From: Reclinomonas americana ATCC 50394
Lineage: Eukaryota; Jakobida; Jakobea; Jakobida
Direction of reading: 5' to 3'
Assembly (NCBI GenBank): GCA_048213135.1
Contig: PS015442.1
Location: forward strand, 14,194 to 78,193
DNA length: 64,000 bases
Shown here piece by piece: positions 46,501 to 58,806 of this stretch. The notes beneath the pieces are model-generated. The model was not told the origin of the DNA. It ran no database searches and saw only the letters and a program-made list of their open reading frames with translations. Position numbers and translations under genes: made by a program. Position 1 is the first letter of the stretch, and each line of letters begins with the position of its first letter.

Positions 46501-49500
46501 ATTGGCGGGCGTTGCAGGCTCTTCGGCGCACGTTGACGGACTGGCCACGACTGCGCGCTTCCAGTCGCCGTTCGGGTTGGTGGTAGATGCTGCTGGAGGG
46601 TCACTGTATATCAGTGAGCCGGACCATTTCTACATTCGAGCTCTCAACCTCACCAGCAATGCGGTGACGACTCTGACCGGCAACGGCACGTCGACATACA
46701 CGGACGGCTCGTTTGCTTCGGCGCGATTGGTGCAGCCGGCGTTCCTCACGCGTGCACTCACCGGTTCCAGCATCTACTTTTGCGATGGATCAGTTGCGCC
46801 AAGTGATTCTCAGAAACGCGCGCTCGCTCCGTTGCTCATGACCACCGTTCCTCCTATGCAGGGCAATCGACTGCGGCTCTTGCAGTTTTCCTCCACATCG
46901 CCGGGTGGCGGCACCGTATCCACAGTGGCCGGCACCGGTGTCGGAGGCAGACTCGATGGCCCTGCTCTGAGTGCAACACTCACGAATCCGTGGGGTCTGG
47001 CCTGGGTGACAACGACAACCATGATGATCACCGAGCGAGATAGCTACCGCATTCGCATGTTGGACGTCTCATCCAGCACACTGGGTACAGCAGCCGGCTC
47101 GGGCGTCAGTGGGTGCGTAAAATAGCAGGGAATTCGGCAGCAATATTTGTTCGACCATCACCCACCGTGTCGTTTGCCGTGCAGGTTGCTGGATGGTGTG
47201 GCCTCGCGCAGTCAAGTGGGCCAACTGAGTGCCGCTGTCAGTCGCAATGTAGGCAGTGGTCTGGCTCTGTTTGCCGACAAGGTGTGTGAACAGTATGTGT
47301 GTTTCGCACATGCGACAACCTTTAACATGCTGTGCAGCAAAATCGTGTGATTCGCATGTTTGCTGCCAACGGCGGTGGTGAGTTGCAGAAACCTACAGTA
47401 GTGAGCGAGGCGATGTGCGTGTGTACTCACTGCGCTTGCTCGCACAGGTCCTGCCACTGTGTCCACGGCATTCGGTTCGGGTTCGCCTGGCACCGCTGAC
47501 GGCAGCTCTTCGACAGCCTCTGTTGCGTCGTCTCATAGTCGCCTTCCACTCCTGCGAAAGTGTCACCCACATGTGTGTGCAAACAGTTCCGTTCGATGGT
47601 GGACTTGGCATTTTGGCCTGGCAACGACATGTTGTATGTGTCGGACCAGGATGCGAACACGATTCGAGCTGTCGTCTCATCTCGTTGTGTGCACTTGTGT
47701 TCGAGTTTTTGGACTCTTCTCTCTCGCTCATGCTTCATGTGTGTTGCACGCAGCCACCATCTTTTACGCCGACAAGTTGGTTCTCTTCAATGACACCACA
47801 CCGTCGACCATTGGTCTCTACGGGTGCGCTCTGGTGGACGTATCGGCCGACTCTAGCGCCTTCCGTGTGTTGAACAGCACCTCGGCCGCGCCAGTGACCA
47901 CCATGAGCATCACCAGCGCCTTTGTCAACAGTCGATCGCTCACCTTGTCGGTCCGCACAAACTTTGCTCTACCTGGCGTATATGTGATGCAAGTACGATG
48001 GTCGACATCGTCGCAGTACCTGACAGCATTCAACTTTACCGTCGGTGCGTACACTAGCACTTGCATACAGGAGACGCTTATCTGTCTCACACTTTGGTGA
48101 CCTTGCTGATGTGCAGCGGAGAAGCCGCGTCCGTTGTGCGCCGACCTGACCACTGTGAGCGTGGCTGCTGGCGCGCAGACGTCCGTCACCGACGGTAGCA
48201 AGCCGACGGCCAAGTACGAGCCGTTTATGTCTTGTCGGTGGCTGGTGCAAAGTGCCACACCCTCCTCCACGTCGATCTTTTACACCATTGCACGGCTGGA
48301 TACCGAGGCAAACAAGGACACTCTGCGAGTGTACAAGGACGGTGTGGAGTCGGCCGCCAACTTGCTGGCCACCTATTCTGGCAACCGCGCAGGGGCCTTC
48401 TTGGAAGTTGCCGGCTGTTGCGTTGATAGACTGCAGCTCTACTCGCTTCTCTTGTTCATCTACTCACGCGAAGCGGGCCGTGCAACGCAGCCTCGAAACT
48501 GTTGGTGGTGTTCGAGTCCGATGCCAGCAATCAGTACACTGGGTGGGAGATGCAAGTCTATGGTGCAGCCCCCTGTTGTCAACAAGCTGTGTTGCATTCA
48601 TTCAGTCTTACCACCTATCACAGTTCCGCGAGGCCTGCAAGTGACGCTCTCCGGCGACGGTGGCTTCTACTCGTGGGGCGACAGTGTAAAACTGGCAGCC
48701 TCAGTCAACGACATGGACAGTTCGTCTGTGTTTGCGACGGTGCGTTAGCGGGCAGCTTTTGTCGTCCTGGTCGATGTACGTGTCTTGCTGATGTGGAAGT
48801 TGCTGGCAGGCGGTGTTGGCCAGCACCGTGTGGGATTGTGCCTACTACTCTCCGCTGGGCTCGGGTGCCCCCGAGGCGTGTGGTCTGTCGTTTGGATCGC
48901 CAGTGAGCAACACATTTGATGCCAGCAACATGCGGAACGGAACGTTGCGTGTCCCCCGTTGCTCGCACCGCCGACTGTCAACTTGCTGCTGAGATTTCCT
49001 TGTGTTCTCTCCGTCAAACAGCTATGTGTTCTCCGTGACGGTGACACGCAGCAGCTACACGGCCACTGTCTCGTCGTCGATTACCTACGGTGCTGCCATG
49101 TCGGTGTATCTCTCGGTGGTGAGTAGTGTGCGCTCTGCTAAATTGCGTACCACATCGCTTGTTGTCATTGTATGTTGCTGACGGGCGGCTGGTGCAGCCG
49201 AGTGTGGGCGGTTCATCACTGCTTCGCAACTACATGGAGCCGTTTGTTGTGCGTGCAATGTTCCCGAATGGCGTCAGTGACGACATGGCCTCCATGACGA
49301 CTACATTCGAGGTCACAAGTTGCGCACACGACGCATTGCAAGTTGTCGTCGTGTCTCCTTCCTTTGCCACTATTCTCAATTCGCTCCTTTCGTTTGTGAA
49401 TGGCAGATCAAGGCACAAAGGCGGTAGTACCACTGGAAAAGTTCACTGTGCTGCGCAACTCGCGCTCACAGCCGATTGCACTGCGTATTGCTGCGGGTGT

Positions 49501-52500
49501 TCTCGAAGCCGGTGCCACCTATGACTTTGCATATGCTGTCAAAGCTGGCAAGACGACCTGTTGCGTGGCACAATGCGGTGGTCTTCTGCAACGTGCAGCT
49601 GACGCGCGCGCGCATCGCACAGTGAACACAACTCTGGCGGTACAGATGCGATCGCTGCCGACAGTCAGTGGCACGGCCACGTCGTCGCCGCCGCTGGGCG
49701 TTGCTCGATCGACCACGTACACGCTGACGGCTCCGACTGCGACCAGCACAGACTCGGCACTGTACTACGCGTTCCTCTACACTCGTGTGTCCACAGGCGC
49801 GACCGTTCTTTTGGGCCTCCAGCTCAACTCCACGCTGGTGACCACTCTCGAGGCCGGTGACCCGAACGACAACTACAAGGTTCTCGTCCAGATGGAGGTC
49901 GTAGACGCCTATGGCGTTTCGTCCAAGTTGCGCATTGCGACATGTCACACTCTCCACTGTATTACCACTGTGTCACCCACTCATCCTCATGACAGAACGG
50001 CACTGAACACCACTGTCAACGTGGGCCCAATGACCAACACGACGGACGAATCGCTGCAGCAGCAGTTCCTGGCGGAGACCACTGATCTCGCCGCGCTGTC
50101 GCTGCTCGATTCCACCGATGCTTTGCGTCTGGTTGCTCGTGCACAGTTCACGCTGTCGATGCTCGAGGAGGGGGCAAGCCGGAGTCGCATCATGGCCGGT
50201 GGCTCGACTGTCAGTGCAGCTGTTGTCACCACGGCTGGTTTGCTGGGAACAGCGTCGACACTATTCCGCTTCGCCGACATGCCTCGTGCTTCGTGGGCAC
50301 TGGCTTCGAGTGTGCAGATTGTCGCCGAGTTGCGTTAATTCGTGAGCGGTTGTGAACCAAGCTTGCACGTGTGCCTGACAGTGTCGGGTAGGACATTGCC
50401 GTCGCTGACGGCAACGAATCGCGTGAGCGTAGCTACGCAACTCACATCGATTGCCGAACTCATGGCCGCATCGTCGTACTTTACTCAGACCACGTCGAGT
50501 CAGAAGCTGATGACAATCGTCGATCGCATTGCGTCTGCGCTGAGCGCGAGTTCGTCAGACAGCAGTGCGAGCGCCTTGATTGTGCGCCTGAACAAGCTGT
50601 CGCAGCAGCTGCTGACCAGCGTGGCCACCCTCAAGGTGAGCAGCCGTGTTTCCACTGTTTCCAGGGTGTGCGTGTCAGCTCAATAAGCGTATTCCTGCGG
50701 CAGGTGCCGGGTGAGGCTGCTACTCGCTTCTCTGGCAGCACCTTTGTGATGGAGACGGCATTCTTCTCCACCGACGGCACTGGCTCCAGCGGAGTGCAGT
50801 TGGCCGACAACAGCTCGCCCACGTCTCTCTTGAATGCACTGGATTCACCATTTACTGGTGGCGCCGGCAGCTGGTCGCAACTGTCCTCGTCCACGACCTC
50901 TGCGCCGGAGCTGCGCGTTGCATCGCCGCCGTCCTCGTCGACATTTGTGTTCCCGCGGTCGTACGTGTCGGCCTTTGGCACCTCTGGTGACACCACGTAC
51001 GTGTCGACCATGTACAACTCGGGCTACAATCCGCACGATACGCTCGGCGCCGGCACGGCGAATCAGGCCAACAACAAGACCGCGCAATTGTTGACTTCAG
51101 TGCACACATTCAAGCTCATGGACAGCGCCTCCAGCGAGATTGCGGTCACCAACCGGACTGAGCCATTCTACTTCCAAGTTGGCGGCACCAGCAACACGCT
51201 CTCAACGAAACTGGCGGCACAGTTGGTACGATTCGCCCGTCGCCTCTGTACACCAACCGTTCGTTCCCTTTTTACTTACTCTCTTGCTGTGTGCAGAACA
51301 ACACTCTGCGCTACATTCAGGCGTGCAATCCGGGCAACTACACATACAGCGAGAACGTTCAGCTCGTGCCTCTGTTCGACATGTGCACCCAGGGACTGCC
51401 CTTCGCAGCCACCAACATGACGCTGGGCTTCAATGCTACCAGCGGTCTCACTGAGGTGCTGCCACAAGGCAACAACAGCACCAACAGCAGTAGCAGCAGT
51501 GCACTGCTCAACCCACAGCGGCTAGACCTGTGCGTGTATTGGTCTACGTCGACTGGCAAGTGGGACACCTCCGGTTGCAAGTCATACATGAAGGTGCGTG
51601 CACGTATGTGATTGAGCAAGTGACCCGCAATTCCGTTCTCACACCCGCTCTTGGTGTGCATGCATACCACAGGTACAAGCCGGCACAGTTGTCAACGTGG
51701 TGTGCGCCTGCAACCACATGACCGACTTCTCGGTGGACGCCAGCGACATCTTTGACATTCAATTCACATTTGCCAGCCCGCTCGACATTAGCCAGTTCCC
51801 CGCCGGCACAGGCATTCTCAAGATGTGGACCATGTGGATTCTTGGCGCTGTCCATTTGTTCTACGCAGTAGCCTGGTACGTTCTCTACCGATGGGACCGC
51901 AGCCGTGATCGCGTGCTGCGCACGTACGAGGCCTTCAAGGTGCTGGCCAAGGAGCGGGTGCGTACTCGATACCTCGTTGTATAGGCTGCTGCTGCTCTTG
52001 CTGTCAGCGTGATCATGAGAGCTAACTGTGGTTGTCGACAGAGCAACACGCACAAACGCAGCCCGTTCTGCGGCAAGTTCAGCTTTGTCGAACTGGTGAA
52101 GGAGGTGTGGCGACACAAGTATGGAGTACGCGATGTGGCAGAGGTTTTGCCCGCTGGATACGCATTGCAGTTGCGGTACAACAACTGTCGCCACACACGA
52201 ATTGAGTGTCGCTCACTCATTCATTGTTCTCCCTCTGCTCCCCGTTTGCAGAGTGGATGGCGAACTGCAGCCGACCGGACCCGGCGCTGGCGGACGCTTG
52301 TCAGTCACTGACAGCTCGGCCGACGCGAATTCACTGAGCGACGAAACTCGCAGTCCGAACTCTGATGCGGCCTCACCCACCGACATGCCCGTGCCGACTG
52401 TGGTCGCCCTTGGTGTCGGTGATCGACGCTCATCGCGAGTCCCATCACCGCTGTTGCCAACGCAGCCACCCTCTGCCACCGTTGCCGAGCGAGTTCGGGG

Positions 52501-55500
52501 ACACCGCCGATCAGTGTCGCTGTCGGAGACGGCTTTGCAGTGCGGCAGCTCGTGCTCCGATTTGCATGTCTCTGCCACCGACAGGGTGCGTGCTGTTGTG
52601 AGAAGTAGAAAGAAGGATTTGTCGACGGGAATGGAGAAGACTGACCAGGAGTGTGCGCAGGTGCTTGCAGCGGGCTCTACCGTTATTCAGGAGCAACGCA
52701 AATCGTCGGTGCTGGCGGCTGTCGACGGAGTTGATGTGGGCGCCTTGGTGGTGCGGACGCGTCCTCGCGGTCGCAGTCTGTCGCCAGGAAGGACCGGTGA
52801 GTGTTTTCATCGTCGTGCGACAAGAAAGCAATCAGCGCCTCATGTTTCTCCTTTGCGCAGAATCACCTCGAGTCCCGATGAGTCTGCAAGCCTTTGCTCT
52901 CCCCTTGGCGGAGCCCGTCTTTGGCGATGTTAGTGGCTCACGACGCATGTCGTCGATCGACAGCCCCGCATCGTCGTCAGTGGTGTCGGACTCGGCGCCG
53001 TTCATGCGACGCAATCGTCACGTGTCGGCTGATTCGGATCACGACTTGGTTCGTCCGCCGTTTGCAGTGTGTTGACGCTGCCGCTGACACGGTTTTAACC
53101 CCTTTCCGGTGCAGCTGTCGTGTTCCTCGCCAGCGAAAAGTGCGATTACTGCCAAGTGTGTCGGTGTTTCGATTCCGTCGCTGACAAGCGCCGACAAGGA
53201 GATTCTGTCACACACCGACATCGAGGCGGAGCTGGAGAGTACTCTGCGCCGTCACCATACCGTGGTGGCACGTTTCAAGGGTACGGCTGGCAGGAATGCA
53301 AAATGCGCTCAGCGAGTGATTCATGTGGTTGTGGTGCAGGTGTTGTCAAACGCATCATTGAGGCGCAACGCAAACGAAATGCGCTGCTCAAGGCCGGCTC
53401 CAAGCTCACGCGTCTATTCAAGCACGGACACACCTGGCTGGCCACCATGACGACGCGGCCGCTGGACAACTTCCGTCGCACCCAGAAGCTGACGGTTGCG
53501 TGCTGCTGCTGGCTTGCCATTTTCATGCTGCCGTTCCTGTTGCTCATGACGCACTAATGTGTATACAGGTTCTGTGGCTAGCCACCATTTGCTCACTGTA
53601 CTTCAACACTGTGCTGGCTGGCCAAAAGGACTCATCGTTGCTGTCGACATTCTTCCAAGACATTATCATCGGCATCTCAATCGGTGAGGTCCTCGCCAGA
53701 GAGACTCCCAGCATCGCAGACAACTCACTGCATATTTCTCTTGCCAGGTCTTACCATGATGCCCGTGTGTCTCTTGGCCAGCTTTGCATTCCGCTTCACC
53801 GCGCGAACGCCAACTGAGGACACGTGGTTTGAGGCCGGTGAAAATCGTTTGCGTGCAGAGATGGTCGACGCTCTGCGCGAGGCGGCCGTGAAGGGCGCCA
53901 CCAGCAACAACAACATCCACAGCAGCAGTAGCAGCAGCGGCGGCAGCGGCAGCGACTGGCATCAAGCCAAAGTTCCCACACTTGCGGTCGACGGCTCGGC
54001 CAGTGCTCGCCTCATTCTTGAACGAGAGTGGCGCTCTGTGCAACGTGACGCGAAGTTGGAGAAAGGTGTGCATCGACAAACTGGCCGAAAGGTGTGATTC
54101 AGTTTACTCATCTGCATGTCGTGGTTCTGCAACAGTCGCCGCACTCGCAGCACCTTCTGACAACGATCAGACAACCGACTGCGCCGATCCCATGCGTCGC
54201 ACGTCATGGGCTCCGAATTCTTTCACCGCAGGCAGTGCAGCATCAGAGGTGTGCATCCAGTGTCTTCGACATACTATGCAGGTTCTCATGTGGAGTGTGT
54301 ACAGGCATCGCATTCGGCTGGCAGCTTTGGAGACCATGGTGCTCGTTCATTGCTATCCACGGTGATTCGCGTTCCGCGCTCCCGCGCCGACTCCGGCAGT
54401 GAGCTTGTGGTCAAAGCCAACCCTGCCGCTGAGATGAACATGTCGCTGCCTATCTCGTCGATCTTGGAGGTACTCGCGTGTTCGCCGAGGCTGACACAGA
54501 ATTGGATAAGCTGCTAACTTGCTGCCATTGCAGACCCGTCGGTTCAGTGCCATTCGACCGGTGGCCAGTGTTGCCACTGCACGCAGTGTGGTACGTCGCC
54601 TTCACCTCCTTTCTTTTCTTTCACACAGTTGGTGACTTGGTCGCAACGACAGTACGCGGAAGCTCCTCTTGCGCCGTCCAACCGCAAGGACTCCACTTGC
54701 GTTGGCACGGCAGCTGTTCAGCAGTTTGTCGTCACAGGTCCCAGTGTTCAGCCCCCGCCAGTCAATAATGGTGCGTGTGATACAGCCTGCCGTATGTTTC
54801 GAGTGCGTTTTTGTTAACTCACAGACACACGTAGTTCGTCATTCGCACAACGCCGACCCCGTCAATGTTGCCGAAGTCGATGACGATGAATCGCATGGCG
54901 GGCATGTGCTGGCGGTGCCGAGTCCGGCGCAGGGTGTCAGATTCAGCGCCGACCGGAACTCGCATTTCTTTGAGGACGAGTTTGCGGACGATGACGGGCA
55001 AGACAGGGCGGCGGATGATGTGGACGAGGACGAGACGGACGCTGTGCGAGTTCATGCTGATGCTGGAGACTTGTGGGGCAAGCATTCCGGTCTCCCGAGC
55101 CTGGCGTCGGTGTTGGAGCGCGACGAGATACCGTCCATCATTGTCTTGCGACCTGGCTACTACAAGCCATTCACGATTCCGGCAACGACACGCACACCAA
55201 CCGGCACGCTGACCATCCGCGCCCTGCAGCCGAAGAAAGCCGTTTCGTGCTAGCATTTGCTTCTGCTGCTCGCACGGTCATTGCTTCTCACCTTCTCCAC
55301 ACAGATTGTTTGCGCACTGCGGTTCTCGAACAAGGGCGAGCGAAAGTTGGCGCGTTTGCGAGCACTGCAGGAAGCCAGCGAGGTGTGTTGGTGCTGCCAG
55401 GCGCTGTTTTCTCTTGTCGCATGTATTGATTGTGGACTGGCGAGCAGGAGTGGCACGATGTGTTGGAGGAGATGTTGGAGGGTCTGCCGCCGGCCATTTC

Positions 55501-56511
55501 CATTCACGTCAGTGATCCAGACGAGCGCACGGTGAGCAGCATGATGGTACATGCTGTGCGTTGTTTGTGATTGTCGCTCACTTTCCTCATGCGTCGCAGT
55601 CGGAGTCGCATGTCTTGCCTGGTTTGCCGTTGCCCGTGCGCTCTATTGAGCTTGCTGGTCTCGCGCTAGAGGCGTCCACCTGCGGCATCTCGGTGAGCAA
55701 CGCCAGCTCTCAGTGCGGTAGCGGTGCCGACCGTCCAGCCTCCTCCTCCTCCTCGTCGTCCTCGTCCGCCTCTGCAGCCAGTGCGGTATGTTGTGAGACG
55801 ATGGGCTACACTGTGCATTCCTCTCGCTCACATGATTGTCCGCTGCGCAGCGCCGATCCAGTATGTGTCGTGGGAACAATGCTCGTGGCAGTAGTCGGAG
55901 CCCACGCAACGCAAACTCGTACCTCGTGGAGATTTACAGCCACCACAACCACTTCCGCGATGTGCGCAATCTGGCGCTGTACGACTCGCCGCGCACATAC
56001 GGCAGTTTGGTGACGCGAACCGAGGAGAATGTCAAGGTGGTGCCGCCGAAACCGACCAGGAAGCGGACGGTCACCAGTTGCGTTTTCGCCACCCTTTGCT
56101 CTTTGGTCATGTGGTCTCTGGAGTGCTAATTGTGCTCTTTGACCGGCAAACAGATCCGCTGTGGAGCCGTCTGAAGGCCCGACAGCTGCCGTACGCCATG
56201 GTACGTGTTGTTGGCCAGGTGTTGTCCACTGTGCTTTGTTGCTTATTTTCCTCGTGGCATTGCAGGTCTACGTTTCGTACTTTTTGATCTGGGCCACCGG
56301 CATCTTCCTGTCATACATGACACTGGTGACGACGGCCGTGATGATTAACAAGATTGGCGAGGCGTCAGTGCTGCGTCAGTCGGCCGGCAGTGTGGCCGGT
56401 GACATTTTCATCAATGAGCCGATCAAGCTAATCATCCTCTGGATGATGGGCCCGTGCTTCGTGCCCGCCGTGTTTGCTGACATTATCGCCCTCGTCGTCG
56501 GTCTAATCTAA
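43527..56511 (+). CDS. Giant polycystin-1-like receptor: NHL propellers, CUB, REJ-like, GPS and membrane helices
   Basis: Starts with a signal peptide (MSRGTTKNRCVAWSAMAVSL, then LLVLLLPVVAAE). Roughly 40 exons follow. The ectodomain has recurring beta-sandwich modules alternating with NHL-repeat propellers (MLYVADSNNGAIRMVSLDGT, LFIADTGNKIIRRMSSGGTV, WGLAWVTTTTMMITERDSYR). A CUB-like domain lies at about 48120-48560 (SCRWLVQSATPSS, VYKDGVESAANLLATYSGN). A long Ser/Thr-rich REJ-like region (about 48900-51300) precedes a GPS site: CVYWSTSTGKWDTSGCKSY, then CACNHMTDFSV. Then come one membrane helix (MWTMWILGAVHLFYAVAWYV), a long cytosolic part, and a block with FRRTQKLTVACCCWLAIFML, WLATICSLYFNTVLAG, IGISIG|LTMMPVCLLASFAF, YFLIWATGIFLSYMTLVTTA and EPIKLIILWMMGPCFVPAVF. 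These match the first membrane block of polycystin-1. It stops at 56511, with no C-terminal channel-like domain. It is probably a plasma or ciliary membrane receptor. Confidence 0.82.
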
Positions 56512-56672
56512 TAACATCCTCGCACCCCGGCGACGACGGCATCATAGAAAAAAGAAAGAGAAAAAGTAATAGAAAAACTGGAGGAATGAAAATGTGGCAT
56601 GTACATAATGACAAAATAAGTGGGCACGAAAAAGAAAGAGAGGTATTCGGAATGGGAGCAGACACGGCGGCA

Positions 56673-58747
56673 TTACGGTCGCCGAATGATAATGTAGGCC
56701 CACAGGGCCAGCAGCATAATGGCCACCAGCAGTGCGATTCGACTGGTCAGTCCCGACGACCCTGTTGTCGCCCACCAGCAGGTGTGAGCAGAAAATGTGC
56801 GTTAGCAAGGACGCACACAGAACAAACGCACCACTTGTTCGTTTGCCAGCAGCAAACACGCTAACTGAGCTGGCGATGGAGGTGGAGGCCACGAGGATCT
56901 GCGACCGAGCGGCAAGCACAGCCGGATCCGGCAGTGGGCTGCTGTTGTCGCCCTCATCGTCCGAATCACCCTCCTCGTCGTCACCATTGTCCTCGGCCTC
57001 GTCAGTGCTTTCGTCGGCCGCCTTGGATGCCTTCTTGGACGCTCTCCGCGACTATACAAAGCGAGGTGAGCAGCATGTAAGAGACTTGACGTACGGGCGC
57101 GCGCGCGCGCAACTCTTGTGGGTGGCAGCGGGGCAATAGAGACGTGTGTCACTGGCATGCGGTGAGCCTGGCACACAGTGATGCGACGAAGCGACGACGT
57201 CTTCATAACGGCGACCTTGCCGCTGGAGAAACCGACGGCGCAGTGCTCTCCCGACGGACTGCCAAATGGACGGTGGCAGTCAGTGCGCTGTTGGTGCAGG
57301 GCAAAACGGAAAGTCAACACGAACACATACCTCACAGTCAGCGCCGTGGCGGCCGGCAGCAGAGTGACACGCGAGTCGCGCAAGCCCGACGGCTTGGGTT
57401 TCGCCTCTGCACGCACAGATATCAGCAGACAGATTTTCACCCACGCGCACTCGATCGCTCACTCGCCTCTTGGTTGTGGGTTATCGAGATCCGCCATAAT
57501 GTCGCGCTTCACCAGAATCGAATTCTTCTTGCCGTGCGACTCGAGGACAAGCAAGTACACGGACTCAGCATCGGTGCAGAATCTGCATGTCGCGTCAGAC
57601 TCGACAACTCTCTCGCACAAGAACAAGAGGGCGACAAAACTCATTCGCCCGTGTAATGTACTCCGGGGTAGTGGCGGCGTACGCGCAAATGTGAACGAGA
57701 TCACTCTTCTCGCTCCGCAGATTCAGGCTCCACACCCTGGTAATGCGATCGTATCCCGACGTGGCAATCTGTGCGCATCCCAACATCATTGTTCACCTGA
57801 CCGGTTTGCGCGCACAAGGTTCAACACGCGTTACCAGCACTTGACTCGACGACAACTCCATGCACGACACACTCCAGATGGACGTGGTCTGATCCGTCGG
57901 CTCGTGCGCCTTCGACACCTCCACCAGCGTCTTCACTCGCCACTCACCATTGCTGGCGTCTGCGCCCAGAGACAACGCTGTTAACACGCGGCAGCACACA
58001 AAACACAACCAGCCAGCCACTCAATCGCGCACCACGTGCCACATGCTGCACGATGAGATCACCGGCCTCGTTGGCCGCACACAGCAGTCGCGGTGCGGCG
58101 CAGTACGTGCTCACCGACTGAGCACGAGGAGTGGTGAGCACAGATCAAAACAAAGACGAGATCAGTGGGATCGTCACCTGGTGATCCAGCTCCTGCTTGT
58201 CAAGCACCTCATTCGGCAACGCTTGTTCGCGCTCCAGCTGCATGCTGCCATCCTCACTGGGCAACAAAAGCGCGCATAAGATGACAGCATCTGCAACACT
58301 CTCTCAACACGACCTGCGCACCTCAGCTTGATGGAGATGATCTGTGAGCGCTTCGGCAGCACACACAGCAGGTGTGGACTGTGCGGGCGGATCTGTGAAG
58401 AGAGAGAGAGACAAGTGAGCGCGTGTGCGCGAGTGTGAAGAGTACACGTGTGACTGACCGGATGCACGCCCCACACACACTCGTTTCCAGTGCGCAGTGC
58501 TGCACGCTGTGCAAGGTGTTGATCCACGGGATCAAAGTCGTAAATCACCTGCGCACATGCACATGCACACACGCATGAGATTGCGCGCGCGCGCGCTCTT
58601 CTTCTTTTGCATCACACACACACACACCACTCCATTCTCAATGCCAGTCTTGGCTGCGCCACCACCGCCTCCACACGCCAAGGTGCGATAGTCAAGCCAG
58701 CGTGTGTAGTACAGTGGAAAGGGCGCGTAGTCGAGAGGTGAGCTCAT
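56673..58747 (-). CDS. PREB: SEC12/PREB, WD40 exchange factor for SAR1
   Basis: The start MSSPLDYAPFPLYYTRWLD is followed by ACGGGGGAAKTGIENGV. This Gly-rich AKTG segment is the SEC12/PREB K-loop region that contacts SAR1. WD40 blades follow over about ten exons: PHSPHLLCVLPKRSQIISIK, RLLCAANEAGDLIVQHVARG, IATSGYDRITRVWSLNLRSE and SPSGEHCAVGFSSGKVAVMK. After an acidic linker (EDNGDDEEGDSDDEGD) the last exon gives LTSRIALLVAIMLLALWAYI then IIRRP and stop at 56673, a C-terminal membrane anchor as in PREB and yeast Sec12. The protein activates SAR1 on the ER to start COPII coat assembly. All key regions are present. Only 59 bp separate it from the stop of the next gene upstream. Confidence 0.87.
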
Positions 58748-58806
58748 TGTCGCAACAATGAAGGAAAACGAATTTGCGGTGTGCTGTTGGTTTCACTACG
58801 CCTGTC

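Noticed and set aside
50330-50400. A stop codon ending the polycystin-like gene at about 50338
   Set aside because: A GT donor (GTTAAT) just before it and an acceptor near 50392 remove the stop, and the same REJ-like Ser/Thr-rich sequence continues to the GPS and membrane helices.
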